Below are positions 25,179-37,262 of a stretch of 64,000 nt of DNA, piece by piece. A program made the translations under genes and the position numbers. Origin of the DNA: Enoplolaimus lenunculus (taxonomy: Eukaryota; Nematoda; Enoplea; Enoplida; Thoracostomopsidae); the NCBI GenBank assembly GCA_030248215.1, contig JASANG010001601.1, positions 1 to 64,000 on the forward strand, given 5' to 3'. Every line of letters starts with the position of its first letter. Position 1 is the first letter of the stretch. The notes below the pieces were generated by a model, which was not told the origin of the DNA, searched no databases, and saw only the letters and a program-made list of their open reading frames with translations.

Positions 25179-26227
25179 AACTGGTGATTTGTCATTTTTG
25201 GATCAACCCCTTCCTCCAGCACACCACCGCAGAACTTTTGCCAAGTTAGATATAAGTAGGGCATGCCCTCTTTCTAACTTTTCCTTTATTTGGGCGTATT
25301 GCACACATTCAATGATTTTGTCAACTTGGCTGTGATTGTACTATTTATACTAAATGCATATTTTGTCGTGCTTTCGGTCCAAATAAACTTCTTGCTATAC
25401 CTAAGGACGTGCGTACTGGTCCCTCGCCCCGCGGTATCGCACGCTAATTATGAACGATATATATACCGCATGGTAACGGACGTGCGCCGAACGACAACTA
25501 TGCGTAACCCTATGACAAATCTATCTTATATCCTTCCGCCTTCCGGTATTTTAATATTTTAAGAACTCTTTGCTTTGAGACTTAAAACTTGAATTACATA
25601 CTCACACATATTTTCTCAACTTAATTTATTCGACACATTCTTCCATTTCAGCTATTTTTGAACTCTTAAAATATTTCCACCGCACCATTTCATTCAACAT
25701 TTCCAACTAAAGCTACCTTATCTAACACACTAGATACGTATAGCTTTATATTGTAAAGCATATTTATTCTAAAAATGTAACTGAAGTCTGACACCGAGAT
25801 CGGCCATCGATGAGCCAAAGACCACCACAAAAGTCATATCGCGTATGCTACACACAGCTACCGAAGCGGCCATCATAATAACGAGCAGTGAACAATTTTT
25901 ATACCAGTTTAAAGATATAAATTCCGTTCTGTTATCACTGCACAATGGTTATTCATAGAACGAAGAAAACTGAATGCAACCCATTGTCCATCCGAAGCAC
26001 ACTTCACAGAAACCACAACATGGTATTGTTAGGTGTAACTTACATTACTTAAATTACTGAAACAGAATTTGCAGTCTAATATTACTTCATACTACAAAAC
26101 AATTCAAAACTCAAACACAGACAGGTGATGTCTGGGTCAAATTCAATGTCGTTCAAACGGTCCGACCTCATTCATCAGTTACGTACCTTCGAATATTTTA
26201 CACTTACTGTTCTACTGTAATTAAGTT
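25179..26227. other. Intergenic, no gene seen
   Basis: The 3' flank of the LINE fragment is followed by AT-rich sequence. A 90-codon ORF at 25,290-25,562 has a hydrophobic start but no recognisable family or splice sites. Confidence 0.35.
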
Positions 26228-26588
26228 ACTGTTGATGGCGGAAACCGGAATGGCAACAAAAACTCGGATTCGGCAAAAATTTGCGACCCAGATTCGGTTG
26301 TGAAAAAACCGAATCCAACAATCTTCGGAAATATATGACTTACATTTTTAAACAATAAAAATTTAAATGTAAATCACTTTTCGGCTTTAGGTCAAGGTCA
26401 CGAATCATTGCGAAAAAAGTAAATAATAACTAGTTTTGCAGGTCGAAATCAATGTTCTCATTTGGTATTCTGAAACAAATTATCAATATACGGGAAATCC
26501 ACAAAATGCGAGGTTTTGATTCACATTCCGCAAACTAGCACAATGGATTCGGATACGGTCAAATCATGAATTCGGCACCACACCACCC
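26228..26588. mobile_element. Short diverged copy of the TTCGGATTCGGC MITE
   Basis: GGCAACAAAAACTCGGATTCGG and GGTTGTGAAAAAACCGAATCC lie at the left. ATTCGGATACGG and GAATTCGGCACCACACC lie at the right. At about 360 bp it is shorter than the copies at 11,000 and 21,823. Confidence 0.6.
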
Positions 26589-29375
26589 AGCCGACAACTG
26601 AAAACAATACGTTCCCTATTTTGGAACAGAATACATAATGAAAATAACATTATCGCCGTACCGTACATCGTTTTTTCACCATTTAACATCGAATTAATTA
26701 ATCTACAATGTACCTGATTCAATTTATCCACACACAAAATCCAAATTTTTTAATACAATAAAATCCGCTGAAAAAATACAGAATTCAATACACGAATCGA
26801 ATGTTGAAACATGCCGGACTGTGCTGAAAGAAGTGAAATTATTGTTCCGCTCTGCTGCAGGGTGCGACCGGATATTCGGATCCGACTTAATATCGGGCAA
26901 AAACTGATATCCGGCTTTGATGTAATCCTACCGGCAGAGTGAAACCTGAATTATAGAACACCGGAAACGGAAAGTTAAAAAATACCGGAACCGGAGTCCA
27001 AAAATTTCTTGTTTTTATGACTTTTAACGGTGTATGCCAAAATAACAACGCGGCTTTATCCCTTTTAAAACAAATCGTTCATTAACCTCACCGTTGTCGT
27101 CTGACAATCCGTTCAACGAGATATGACCTCAAGTCAACAAAACATGTCTACGCGAGGTAATTTACAATTCAATGACCCCGCGTACAGACATTATGCAATT
27201 ACGTACTGTCTTGTCTACCTATGTCAAAACATGCATATATACACAATTCATGAAGTAAGGTCATCATTAACATGTTAAACATATCAAGAGGGCGTAACAG
27301 GATTGCCAAAAGCGGAGTTGAGATGAATAGCAAAATATCCGACCGTAACCAGACATTAAGTGCGCAAAGTTCAACAAAACGCAAAACTATCTCAATATTA
27401 TAGTAGCAAGATTTGCTGCCTGCGTCGCAGAACAAGCCGTAGTTCAACCCAATACTCTTGCAAAAATTCGATTTATGTTTCCGTTCTTGTTACGGCATTC
27501 AAAGATGTATGAACGGGAATTTTCACTGCTTTATGGCAAACTATCCATACAATAAACACTCTAAATTTTGTCTTCGAAAAATATATCAGTTTTCACTGAA
27601 TGTCTTTGCTACTAGCTCAATAGATTAAAAATGTAACTCGTTTTAACAAACCTTGAAGACAGCACCGAAAATTCGCTTAAGCCACGTTTTTGCCAGTTTT
27701 CTAATAAGAACAGTAATTTAGAGATGAAACTTACTTATCTCAAATGACGGTTCCTGTTCCTACACAAAACACAATTACTGTTCTGACAAAATTTAGTTCC
27801 TCTTGGAACCCTGGTAAGACTGCTTATTATCACGATCACCCGAAGTGCAATAGGTTTCATGAAAACAGTTATATAAAGAAAACCGTTTGCATGCATGCGG
27901 TATGGTAAAAAATAGGTTAACATAGATACCACACTTCGGAACCGAATATATCTTGGCTCGCACCAGGTGACCAACAAGGAGTATATAGATGTTGACTAGA
28001 GTACCATATGTTCAAAATTTGAAGATACAAACCATGTATAAAAGCATGCGCGCCAAAAACAAATTTAAAACCGCATTTTTCTGATATTCGTCGACTACGG
28101 TTTGAGAATAAGATTAAAATTTCTGTTCCAACATGCTGCAATGCCGGATGAAAACGGAATACTTTGTAAGCAATTTCAGCGCAACCAAGGCGCCAGCATT
28201 CAGCCGGAATCTGCCTGCAAAAAAACGCAGCTTGATAAACAAGAACCGGAACGTTTACAAAATTCCAGCGTTGCATTAGGAAGCAATTTTTGCCGGGACA
28301 GGAATTGAATCTTTATGCAGGAACCGGAATTTGAAATAATTTTCGTCACTGAATTACCGTTAGATGCTTTTAGAAAACTTGCCAAAAAACTGCTTAGGTA
28401 AATTTTGAGTTACTTCATGATCAAATTTTGCGAAAACACAAGACCAAGACTCCAGTATTTTTATGATTATGGATAATTTGCCACAAAATCGTAAAAATTA
28501 CGGTTCATGCATCTTTGACTGCAGGAACAGGAATTGAATTTTTGCAGGAATTCCGACAGGAACAGGAATTCCGACAGGAACAGGAATTCCGGTTGAACCC
28601 AGCAAAATTTCCTTATAGCGCTTTTTATTGAAGAGTCACTTTTATAAAATCGCTCTCACCAACGAAATTTTATCGCCATCGAATCACAACTAACGACATA
28701 ATCATACATGTTCCGACTGTAGTAATAAAAGAACTAGTGTGTAAAAGTTAAAGTATATAGCTATTTCGCACAACGGGCTTGTGAAAGCAGTATAACACTG
28801 AAGTCACGTTCCAGTTTCTAAACATAAAAGCGGAGCCGGAACCAGCTAAACAGGAACACCATCTTCTGTCGAACCCTGCTAGACACGTAGCCGCGCATGC
28901 GGTTAACGGAACAATGGACTATCGTACGCGAGTCTGCGAAATCTCCGAGACGTGACCCTATGTCTCCCATCAACGGTATTCGATGTTAACGCCCCATCAA
29001 ACCCTATTTATGCCAAATACCATAGAATTACAATAACGCTGCAAAACCTCACAAAAATGACCAGTGTTATTTTACGGGCACAACAGTAAATATTATGCAT
29101 ACGTATCAGTCAGGGTGCCAGAGAAAAACTGCAATTATAAAATACCGAAACAGTAAGACTTTCAAAATACCAGAACCCGAAAACAACATATACTTGTTAG
29201 CGAAAAATCCATTTTAAAGCTAGTTTATCGCTTTTAGTGGGAAAATAGTTTATTACTAACGATCGAAGTAAAAAAATTTTAAAACATGTTTTGTGTTTTG
29301 TAGATGCTCTACTTACAGAATCTCTGTAATTGGCCCTCTCAACCTAATCAAGTGTATATATGTGATGCTAACAAC
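26589..29375. other. Intergenic, no supported gene
   Basis: CAGGGTGCGACCGGATATTC at 26,860 starts a decayed hAT-like copy running to about 27,005. At 28,546-28,600 the words GGAATTCCGACAGGAACA repeat in tandem, and similar GGAACCGGAA words recur up to 28,860. A minus-strand ORF at 27,199-27,447 is hydrophobic but unrecognised. Confidence 0.4.
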
Positions 29376-29759
29376 CAGGGTGCAACCGGAATTCCGGTTC
29401 CGGCATTTTTTCACCTTCCGGTTCCGGTAAATTTTTACCGGATTTAAAAATTCCGGTGTTAAAATTTGGCCGTTTTCTTAACTTTGCTAATTTTTAAGAA
29501 TCTCTTTTGAAAGCCACTTGTACTCCGAATATAAGCCATTGATGGTGGATTTCACTTCAGTCGACGACGAAAATCTAAAATACAACAAATAAAAGAAATA
29601 CCTATGTTCGACTAAGGTTATTTCACAAATAATAGAGCAAAAGTAAGATTAAAATGAAATTTTTGGTTAAATGCATTTTTCACTTTCCGGTTCCGTTTCC
29701 GGTTCCGGTAAAATTTTCAAATTCCGGTTCCGGTAAATTGTAATTCCGGTTGCACCCTG
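29376..29759. mobile_element. Intact hAT-type MITE with 8-bp target-site duplication
   Basis: The element starts CAGGGTGCAACCGGAATTCC and ends GGAATT-related sequence with CCGGTTGCACCCTG. The same 8-mer CTAACAAC lies immediately outside both ends (29,368-29,375 and 29,760-29,767). An 8-bp duplication with CAGGG...CCCTG ends is the hallmark of hAT transposons. It is 384 bp long with no ORF, so it must be mobilised in trans. Subterminal regions are full of GGTTCCGGTAAA words. Confidence 0.9.
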
Positions 29760-29871
29760 CTAACAACATAAAGTTAACTCAAATCCGACTTCCCAGGAAT
29801 GACCGCGTGCTATTATTTTGAGACACGTGATCGTTTTCTGTTTGAATTAAATTTTGAAGACACGATTGAAG

Positions 29872-30236
29872 CTGGGTAGAAAGAAAGGTTCGGATTCGGC
29901 AAACATTTGTGGTTCGGATTCGGATTTGGTTGTGAAAAAACCGAGTCCAACAATGTTCGGCAATCACAAATCCGAATCAAACAATATTCGGTAATATGTT
30001 TTTCCAATTTTAAACAATAAAAATTCTAAATAACTTGTTATATTAATAAACATTTTTTGTTTCAGGTCACAAATCTTAAAACTGAAGTCGGGCACCAAAT
30101 AAACGTTTAAAAGTTAGCGGCGTCCATTGCGTTCATATTCTAAATCAAAGTATAGATAATTGAAATTTGCCATATGCAAAATTCGGATCCGGATTCGGCA
30201 AGCAAGCGATGCATTCGGATTCGGTGCCACCGTGGG
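29872..30236. mobile_element. Copy of the TTCGGATTCGGC MITE family
   Basis: It starts GAAAGGTTCGGATTCGGC and ends GCATTCGGATTCGGTGCCACC. The interior contains TCACAAATCTTAAAACTGAA, also found in the 11,000 and 21,823 copies. Confidence 0.65.
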
Positions 30237-30439
30237 TTGAAGCATTTGTCAAAACTGAGGCGTTATGTACTTATGAGACTTCCTCTGTGCAGTCAAAAAT
30301 CATTGAAAATTAAAATCTTATGTGTAAACACAACATTAAAATGCCAAAATCCTGAAGCAAAAGCAGTGGTTCGGAAACGTATGACAAACCAGTCGTAGTG
30401 GGACTATTTTTCTTGAGCTAAGCTCGAACACACGTAAGC

Positions 30440-30700
30440 AATTAAGGTAATATGCAAATTAGAACTATTCATTTATCGGTTTTGGAGGTTTGTGAACAAT
30501 TTATTCAAATACCTCGCACCCAAAATCCATTCAGTCCCCCAATAATTAGTGAAATATATATTGTAAAATTGTCTAATTTAGGCTTATCAATTATGCTAAT
30601 ATGCAAATTACCTATTAGCGAACTCCTCAATTATCGGTTTTAGAAGTTTGTAAACAATTCATTCAGATTCCTCGCCCCCAAAAACCTTCAGTACCCCAGA
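30440..30700. repeat. Inverted copy of the 175-bp tandem repeat, about 1.5 units
   Basis: TATGCTAATATGCAAATTA, TTGTAAACAATTC and ATCGGTTTTAGAAG match the reverse complement of the 23,163 array. It stops at 30,715, where a short CTTCGCGAAATTCCGAGC hairpin begins. Confidence 0.65.
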
Positions 30701-32477
30701 ACATAATACGCTTCGCGAAATTCCGAGCTTTGCTCGGAGTTTTGCTTCGCTCAATTGTGAAGTATGACACAAATTGAAAATTTTGGCACTACACGTTCAC
30801 ACAATTTAAAACATATGTTAGAATAACATGACTTGCAAATCTGTGCTCGTTCGAAAGCGCAAAGCCTGAGGAAGAGTACGATTTTAATGTGGAATATGAT
30901 TTTACAACTAGATCTAAAAGTATGGGCTAAAACATTGAATTTTGATCACCCCACGGGGTTTTCGATTTTTACAAATTTTAAACCATTGGTAAGTTTTACC
31001 GCAGCGTGGTTTTAGTGGACGTGGCACTGGCTTGTGTTAAAACGTTTGTAAAACTATTAGCTGTCTGTGAAAAATCTTGTTCTAACGGTAACATCTAGAG
31101 TTTGTTCTGACACAAAATAACAATGAAAGTGCAATAGCTGTTGCATCAACGCCGACAGTTGGCAGGATATAATCAATGCACATACCTTGCGTCGCAGTTC
31201 GAAACGCGTTACTCCGGTAGGGACACAGCGCTAAAACTTCTTAAAATGGAAACGTCAGAATGGATAAGCATGTTTTTGCCATGTTCGGGGAGTGAATTGA
31301 AAATAAGGTCGTCTTATGTCATCCACCCGTTAACGATTTATTACCAAAATATAAAAAATTCCTGGAGGAGATCAAAATATTGCGTTTTCCGGGAATCTCA
31401 TCTATCCGGCTCCGGCATGTTTTGGTATGTGGTCGCACACTGATACCTACATACATATAAATTATGGATGTACAGTACAGGTGGCACCAAATCCACGATT
31501 TGACCGAATCTGAAACCGAATCCGAATCCTTCATGTTGCAAATTTCAGATATATCTATACCACGGGCATAATTTTTCAGGGACTAAATCATGTATATATT
31601 TGATAGTTCGTGTTTGACTCTGTCATAAAAAATGCGATGGACCCGAAGCCAAACTAATGACGTCTGTAGTCTTTCGATTGAAATATTGGACCGACCACCT
31701 CCCGAAAAAATTTATGGCAACGCCCCTGAATCGTCTAAGAACCAAAATATACCGCTGACATTTTTTAACGCCCAACCCAGTTAAAACTCATCGTTTTGTA
31801 AAGACCGAAGTCAGAAGGCCTTTCAAAAACTTAGCAACAATGCTCAGATAGTGAGTCTAAGTCCCTGTCAAAAAATAGATCTTCACCTAGAATTTTAAAA
31901 TTACTAACACGACTTACATTGAAGTTGAATACGATGTGCGAACTCGCGGTTGTCGAGCGTAAAATTCAGTCGGTGAATCGTCGGCTGAGGACTCTAAAAT
32001 CAATCATTTATACTATGTTGACAATGAAAAAACGATATTTTGCTTAACAACAATTGAACAGAATTAAAGAAAGATGTATTGCCGAAAACAGTCCTGGATT
32101 GGCTGTAGTGCTGTACAAGTGAGTTATTCAAAAGCATGTACAAGTCTCTGAGAGAGACACTGAAGAAAGGGGAACTCGCAATGGAGAAGCCAGACACAAT
32201 TTTAGCGTACTCACGATGTAAATTTTTAATTTTGCTCAGCTCCGGTTGGAGGATCCGTCTAGATTCGCAACTGGGATAGTTAATTCAAATATAATACGTA
32301 CTAGATGGCATTCAAATATCAGAACGTAGCTAACAATTCTTTGTTCCGATTACTAAGATACTAAAAGTATTTAAGTGACAAAGCTTAACATCCTACGCCA
32401 ATGCATTTTGAACACTTTAACAACGATACTATTCCATTATTCTATGTTGTAGCGTTGCGTTCAGTTGCATTATTTTT
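30701..32477. other. Intergenic, no gene seen
   Basis: 30,712-30,756 holds a TTCGCG...CGAGCTTTGCTCGGAG hairpin like those in the foldback element at 32,832. 31,388-31,440 (GGCTCCGGCATG ... GGTCGCACAC) and 31,480-31,545 (GGTGGCACCAAATCC ... CCGAATCCGAATCC) are transposon ends. The ORFs there run over these relics. Confidence 0.4.
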
Positions 32478-32745
32478 GATTGGTCCATGTTACTTTTATG
32501 GGTATCCAGTGTTCCCTAGGTACTATAAATAGAGGTAGCTAAGCTATTCTTTTGCTTAAGCTTAGGCTTAGTAACAGACTTATTTTCACGCTGAAGTTTT
32601 TTAGGCTTAGCCTTAGGAATATTAAAAATATGCTGAGATATACCCATACGGTTACGCCTAATATATAACTGGACATGTTTATCAGGTTTTCCAACGTTTT
32701 TGTAACCTAATAAACATTGTGAACGTACATAAGCATAACAAAACA
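32478..32745. mobile_element. TTAGGC-core MITE, diverged
   Basis: The left end GGTCCATGTTACTTTTATGG resembles the 8183 element. The interior has GCTTAAGCTTAGGCTTAG and TTAGGCTTAGCCTTAGG on the + strand. The right boundary is unclear. Confidence 0.55.
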
Positions 32746-32831
32746 TTTACATTACATGTATAACATGACAGAAAAATTATGTAAAAGTAAATCTATCCGT
32801 TCCATGGTAGTGGACATACATAAATACAAAT

Positions 32832-33754
32832 GATGGTTTCATTTTTCTGAAGTTTTTTAAAAGCACCCCGTTAGTTAAAATGCCGGAGCTGGATATCCGG
32901 TCACACCCTTGTATAACTGAGCGAAGCTCGGAGTTTCGTGCTTGGGGGTCGAAAGATGCATGTTCGTCTGTCCATCCGTCTATCCGTCCGAAAAGAATCT
33001 CAGGAACCGCTGAACCGATTTTGATAAATTTTTGTCCGGTAAAAATTTACCAGAACCGGAAGGTGAAAAAACGGCGGATCCGGAAGGTGGTTGCACCATG
33101 ACCGGTATATAAATGATGTCCGTCTATTCGAATAGTTTACCACGTTGGCACTACGTAGCTAAAAGAAACGTCGCGCGCGAAGCGAACTACAACCAACGCA
33201 ACTTTTGTGTTTAATTCCAGTACAAAACCCTAGTTTCGAAAATGACTACAGGATAAATATATACAATTACAATTGGAATAAGTCAGTTTAGCCATAGTAT
33301 ATATTTGCAATATTCAAATCCGGAATTTTTGGGTGAAAATTAGCTATTAGCTAATTCAATTAAGTATTATTTGTAGACAATGTATTCAGATTTCTTGCGT
33401 CCAAAAACCTGTTAGTACTGAAATTTATAATTTGTGTTTAATCAGTTATACAAATTAGCCTGTAGCTAATAAACGGCTTAAAATTTTAAAATACCAATGC
33501 GAGGTTAACACCCACGGATGACAGGCTTTCAAACAAAAAAAGTTTATCAAAATCGGTTCAGTAGTTCCTGAGATTGTTTTCCGACGGACGGGCGGGCGGA
33601 CATCCATCTTTCCACCCCCGAGCACGAAATATAAAAAGCTGCGCGAAACACCGAGCTTCGCTCAATTATACAAGGGTGCGACCGGATATCCAGCTCCGGC
33701 ATTTTAACTAACGGAATGCTTTTTTAAAAACTTCAGAAAAATGAAACCATGATT
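32832..33754. mobile_element. Foldback element with about 200-bp inverted arms
   Basis: 32,832-33,034 is the inverted counterpart of 33,536-33,754. Both arms contain, in order from the outside, GGTTTCATTTTTCTGAAG, GTTAGTTAAAATGCCGGAGC, a CCGGTC(G/A)CACCCTTGTATAA junction, a GAGCGAAGCTCGG hairpin, a (TCCG)n stretch, and CTCAGGAAC followed by TGAACCGATTTTGATAAA. The 500-bp centre contains a further hAT-like end (33,025-33,100) and a decayed 175-bp repeat unit. Confidence 0.75.
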
Positions 33755-35982
33755 TGAATTTAAATTTTCGATCTCAGTCAATTTTTGGTCATCACTGGAA
33801 AAAATTAAAATTTTCAAAATAAATTATTTCTAATTGGGTTTTTCGTAGTTTTTTGTGTTTTTCAGAGTTTTTGTGTTCTTTCAGAAGAAGTTTTTTGTGT
33901 TCTTTCAGAAGATGTGCTCATAATTATTGCGTAACTTTAAAAATTCAGATTCACAGTGAAAGTTTATTTATCAGGCACCACGTACTTCGACAGTACAGCC
34001 ACGCATTTGCTGAATCCTCGACTTCTGGTCTCGTTTCCAAACAATCCATACTCAAAAAACCGAGACCTGCCAAATATCGATAGTTGCCGATACAAATACT
34101 CCAATTTCTGACAATCAATTCACACAAAAAAGACAAAACAGTTGCGGAACCTACAATAACCTTCTTTGTTTTATGCCATCTTAAAACAGACAATTTTTAT
34201 ACCTCCCGGTGAATTCACCGCAGCCTGTGGTATATCTGATCCTTGTTTTTCAGATTCATTCAAGCCGGTGTCGTTGAACTTTTTATATCGGGCGTTATCA
34301 GTTCGAACCCCGTCAACATCCACTTCTTCGGTCAGGGAATGATGTCGTCTTGGAGTATCGCTGGAGTTAAATTAGTACATAGGAAAAGTTACTTTTCTTT
34401 CAGTTATCGTAAATTGATAAAAACTTGTTTCGGAAACTGAGTTTCCAAAAACCTGCATACACATTAGGTATGTTTTTACTGTTCACGTATACGCTACTGC
34501 AATTTTGATAACGGTTTTCTCGATCAAAGAGTATACATATATACACTACATACCTACCTTGGGACTGAATTACAGAATGCAGCGCTAGTTCGTGCTGCAA
34601 CATCACATCGCTGCTGATCTTCGAGAAAACTAGAGGCAACATGAAGTGACGACATAAGATATAATTCCGACTAGTAAAGCTAAAATAAGTAATCCAAACG
34701 AACAATTGTCGCTAGATACAGTTCTAATTGCTACGCCTTTAGGACTTCAGGGGCGCAATGTCCAGCCTGCACAAGATTCTACATGAACCTCCTGCAAGAA
34801 TACCAGCTTTGAAGAATGAAGAACCACTTTTAAATGTATACCTACTGACTGGCAGTCAAATAATACATACAATAGGTACGACGATGTGTACAGAACACGT
34901 TCATATCAGGTTGAAAATATTTCATGTGTGTTCCATGGCCAATAAAGTTGTGACTCAATATGACCTGTACCTGAAAGACAGGTGTGCATCTTTCATGCCT
35001 GCTAATATCATGCTGTTCACCAAACGTCTTACGCTGAAAAAGTGTAAAATTCCCCGCTGGCTTTAACTTGTGTTCGAAATTTATCTGTATTCAGTCACTA
35101 CATCCGAATAAAAAAGTTAGAAATTTTTGGAATCACAATTATAATATAGGAAAAGAACTGAAAAACGTTGCCCTGTAATCTCCCGACCCTGTCAATATCC
35201 TGAGCCTGCCAACATTATGCGACGACATGTTTAGACAGAATACCACGGTTAGCTATTATATTAACCCGCCAAAAGCTGAACAATCAGAATAATTTATTCG
35301 TTCAGGTAACGATACTGCCAATGGTTGCGACTGATTTAAGGAGACATAAACATAAGTCCGCCTTTCTCTAGTTGGTGTTGAAAGGACTTACCACATGCCT
35401 CTTAGTTTAGTTAAAACTTCAAAACTTACGTGAAATCTAGACTTAGCTCAAAATTTAAGTGTCATTTCCGTACCCAACCAATGCATTGAAGTTACTCAGG
35501 CGTGATAATTGCTTGTTGCAGAAATACGACTCAGTTAAGAAACGTAACTGTCGCGGTTCAAACTGTTTCAAAAACCGCAGCAGCGGTATAGCTTAAGTAT
35601 ATACCAATTAAATAGGTCGGTTGCAGAAAAATGAAAGTCAAAACTGTGAACAGGGTTATTAAACACATAAATATCTAAAAATTGGCACAGAAGTAGAACA
35701 AATCAAATGCGAAGTATATACTGAACTTCAAAGCTCATTGACAGAAAGGCAGACACATGGCTTGAAGTCGACCTTTCAGATTTAAGTAGATATTGGACAA
35801 ATTGAACAGCAGACTTTTGCTGGTCCAATGTAGTTCTGAGTAGTGCGTGCAGACACTAGTGCACTGCGCAGTTCCAAGTCAAGTCATCAAGCTTATGTCA
35901 AACCGAGAAGCGATAGTTGAACATTAGAGCAGGTTAGTGGCAATACCGTCGTATTCGGAAACAAAAATGGTTATTGAAACTT
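33755..35982. other. Intergenic, no supported gene
   Basis: 33,770-34,075 is another CTCGG-type element (GATCTCAGTCAATTTTTGG ... CTTCTGGTCTCGTTTCC). A 102-codon ORF (34,758-35,066), followed by GAATAAAA at 35,106, has acceptor-like sequence upstream but no recognisable domain. I leave it unannotated. Confidence 0.4.
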
Positions 35983-36520
35983 CGGCCTATGTTACTTTAA
36001 TGGGCGTCCCGTTTCCCCGCGGGACAGCAGTAGTGGCGGAGAGCAGTATTTGCTACTTAAGCCCCGATCTAAGAAATTTTGTACAGTCCGAAAAAAATTG
36101 TCCCATTGTCCTGTTTTCCCACCGAAAATTTTTAGCTGTCCCGTTTTTCCATTAACCCAAAACAGGCCTGTCACAATGTCCCGTTTTACCCAGCGAAAAT
36201 TTGGAGTTGTCCAGTTTTCCCGTTTGCCCGAAACAAACCTGTCCTGTATTTCCGTTTTGCCAACAAAAAATTTGCATCTGTTCCGTTGTCCTATTTGGCC
36301 GAAACAGGCCTGTCCCATTGGTTCGCTTTCCAAGCGAAAATCTACAGCTATCCTGTTTTCCCACATCCCGAAACATGCATGTCCCATTGTCCCGTTTCCC
36401 CAGTGAACATTTGCAGTGTTCAGTTTTCCCATCTGCCCGAACCAAACCTGTCTTGTTTTTCCGCCCGTTTTCCCATTTGCACAAAACAGGCCTGTCCATC
36501 TGTCCGCAATACTGTCGGCG
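35983..36520. repeat. Degenerate 70-bp tandem array behind a MITE-type end
   Basis: GGCCTATGTTACTTTAATGG at 35,983 matches the terminus of the 8183 element. From 36,090 a unit of about 70 bp containing CCGAAACAGGCCTGTCCC, CGTTTTCCC and GCGAAAATTTGCAG repeats. The AACAGGCCTG-type word lies at 36,161, 36,232, 36,303, 36,372, 36,441 and 36,485. The several overlapping ORFs here on both strands come from the repeat. Confidence 0.75.
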
Positions 36521-36720
36521 GGAATATCTGACTTTGCCCCTAAAATACACTATTGTGATACCGTTAAATATTTTAGTCTTGAGCATATATTTGTTATAAA
36601 ATCTCGGCAATTTTTCGTATGCACCAAAGGTTAAAGGAGAACGCACCAAACAACTAAGTTCTATAAAACTATGCAAAATTTTATTACCGAAGTTTCTAAA
36701 ACCTCCGGTAGAAATTGGCA

Positions 36721-37262
36721 GTTACCGTGCGGCGCCGTTCGTTACCGTGCGGCGCCGTTCGTTACCGTGCGGCGCCGTCCGTTACCGTGCGGCGCCGTTC
36801 GTTGCCTTGCGGCACCGTTCGTTACCGTACGGCGCCGTTCGTTACCGTGCGGCGCCGTTCGTTACCGTGCGGCGCCGTTCGTTACCGTGCGGCGCCCGTT
36901 CGTTACCGTGTGGCGCCGTCTGTCACCGTGCGGTATCATTCGCCAATAACTCACGTACGATAACTTAGGGTACGAACGGCTACGGACGGTGCCGTACGGA
37001 TGATGCACGGCGCCGTACGGATGAGGAACGGCGCAGTACGGATGACGAACGGCGCCGTACTGATGACGAACGGCGCCGTACGGATAACGAACAGCGCCGT
37101 ACGGATAACGAACGGCGCCGTACGAAAGACGAACGGCGCCGTACGGACGACGAACGGCGCCGTACGGATGACGAACGGCGCCGTACGGATGACAAACGGC
37201 GCCGTACGGATGACAAGCGGCGCCGTACGGATGAGGACGGTGCCGTACGGATGACGGACGTT
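36721..37262. repeat. GC-rich two-arm minisatellite (inverted arrays)
   Basis: The left arm (36,721-36,940) is about 11 units of 20 bp, GTTACCGTGCGGCGCCGTTC. The right arm (about 36,990-37,262) is about 13 units of 21 bp, GTACGGATGACGAACGGCGC plus C. The reverse complement of the right unit starts GGCGCCGTTCGT, as does the left unit read from its GGCGCC, so the two arrays are inverted relative to each other around a spacer of about 50 bp. GC content is far above the surroundings. Arg/Ser/Val-rich ORFs here come from the repeat. Confidence 0.9.

Noticed and set aside
27199-27447. Hydrophobic 82-codon minus-strand ORF as a membrane protein exon
   Set aside because: No acceptor of quality, no partner exon, and no family recognised.
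34243-35066. Two short ORFs near acceptor-like sites (34,255 and 34,750) as exons of one gene
   Set aside because: No recognisable family, no matching donor, and the first includes a CAGTTCGAACCCC word that looks like a decayed tRNA-type box.
36152-36676. 174-codon minus-strand ORF as a gene
   Set aside because: It runs through the 70-bp tandem array. The same array yields ORFs in several frames on both strands.
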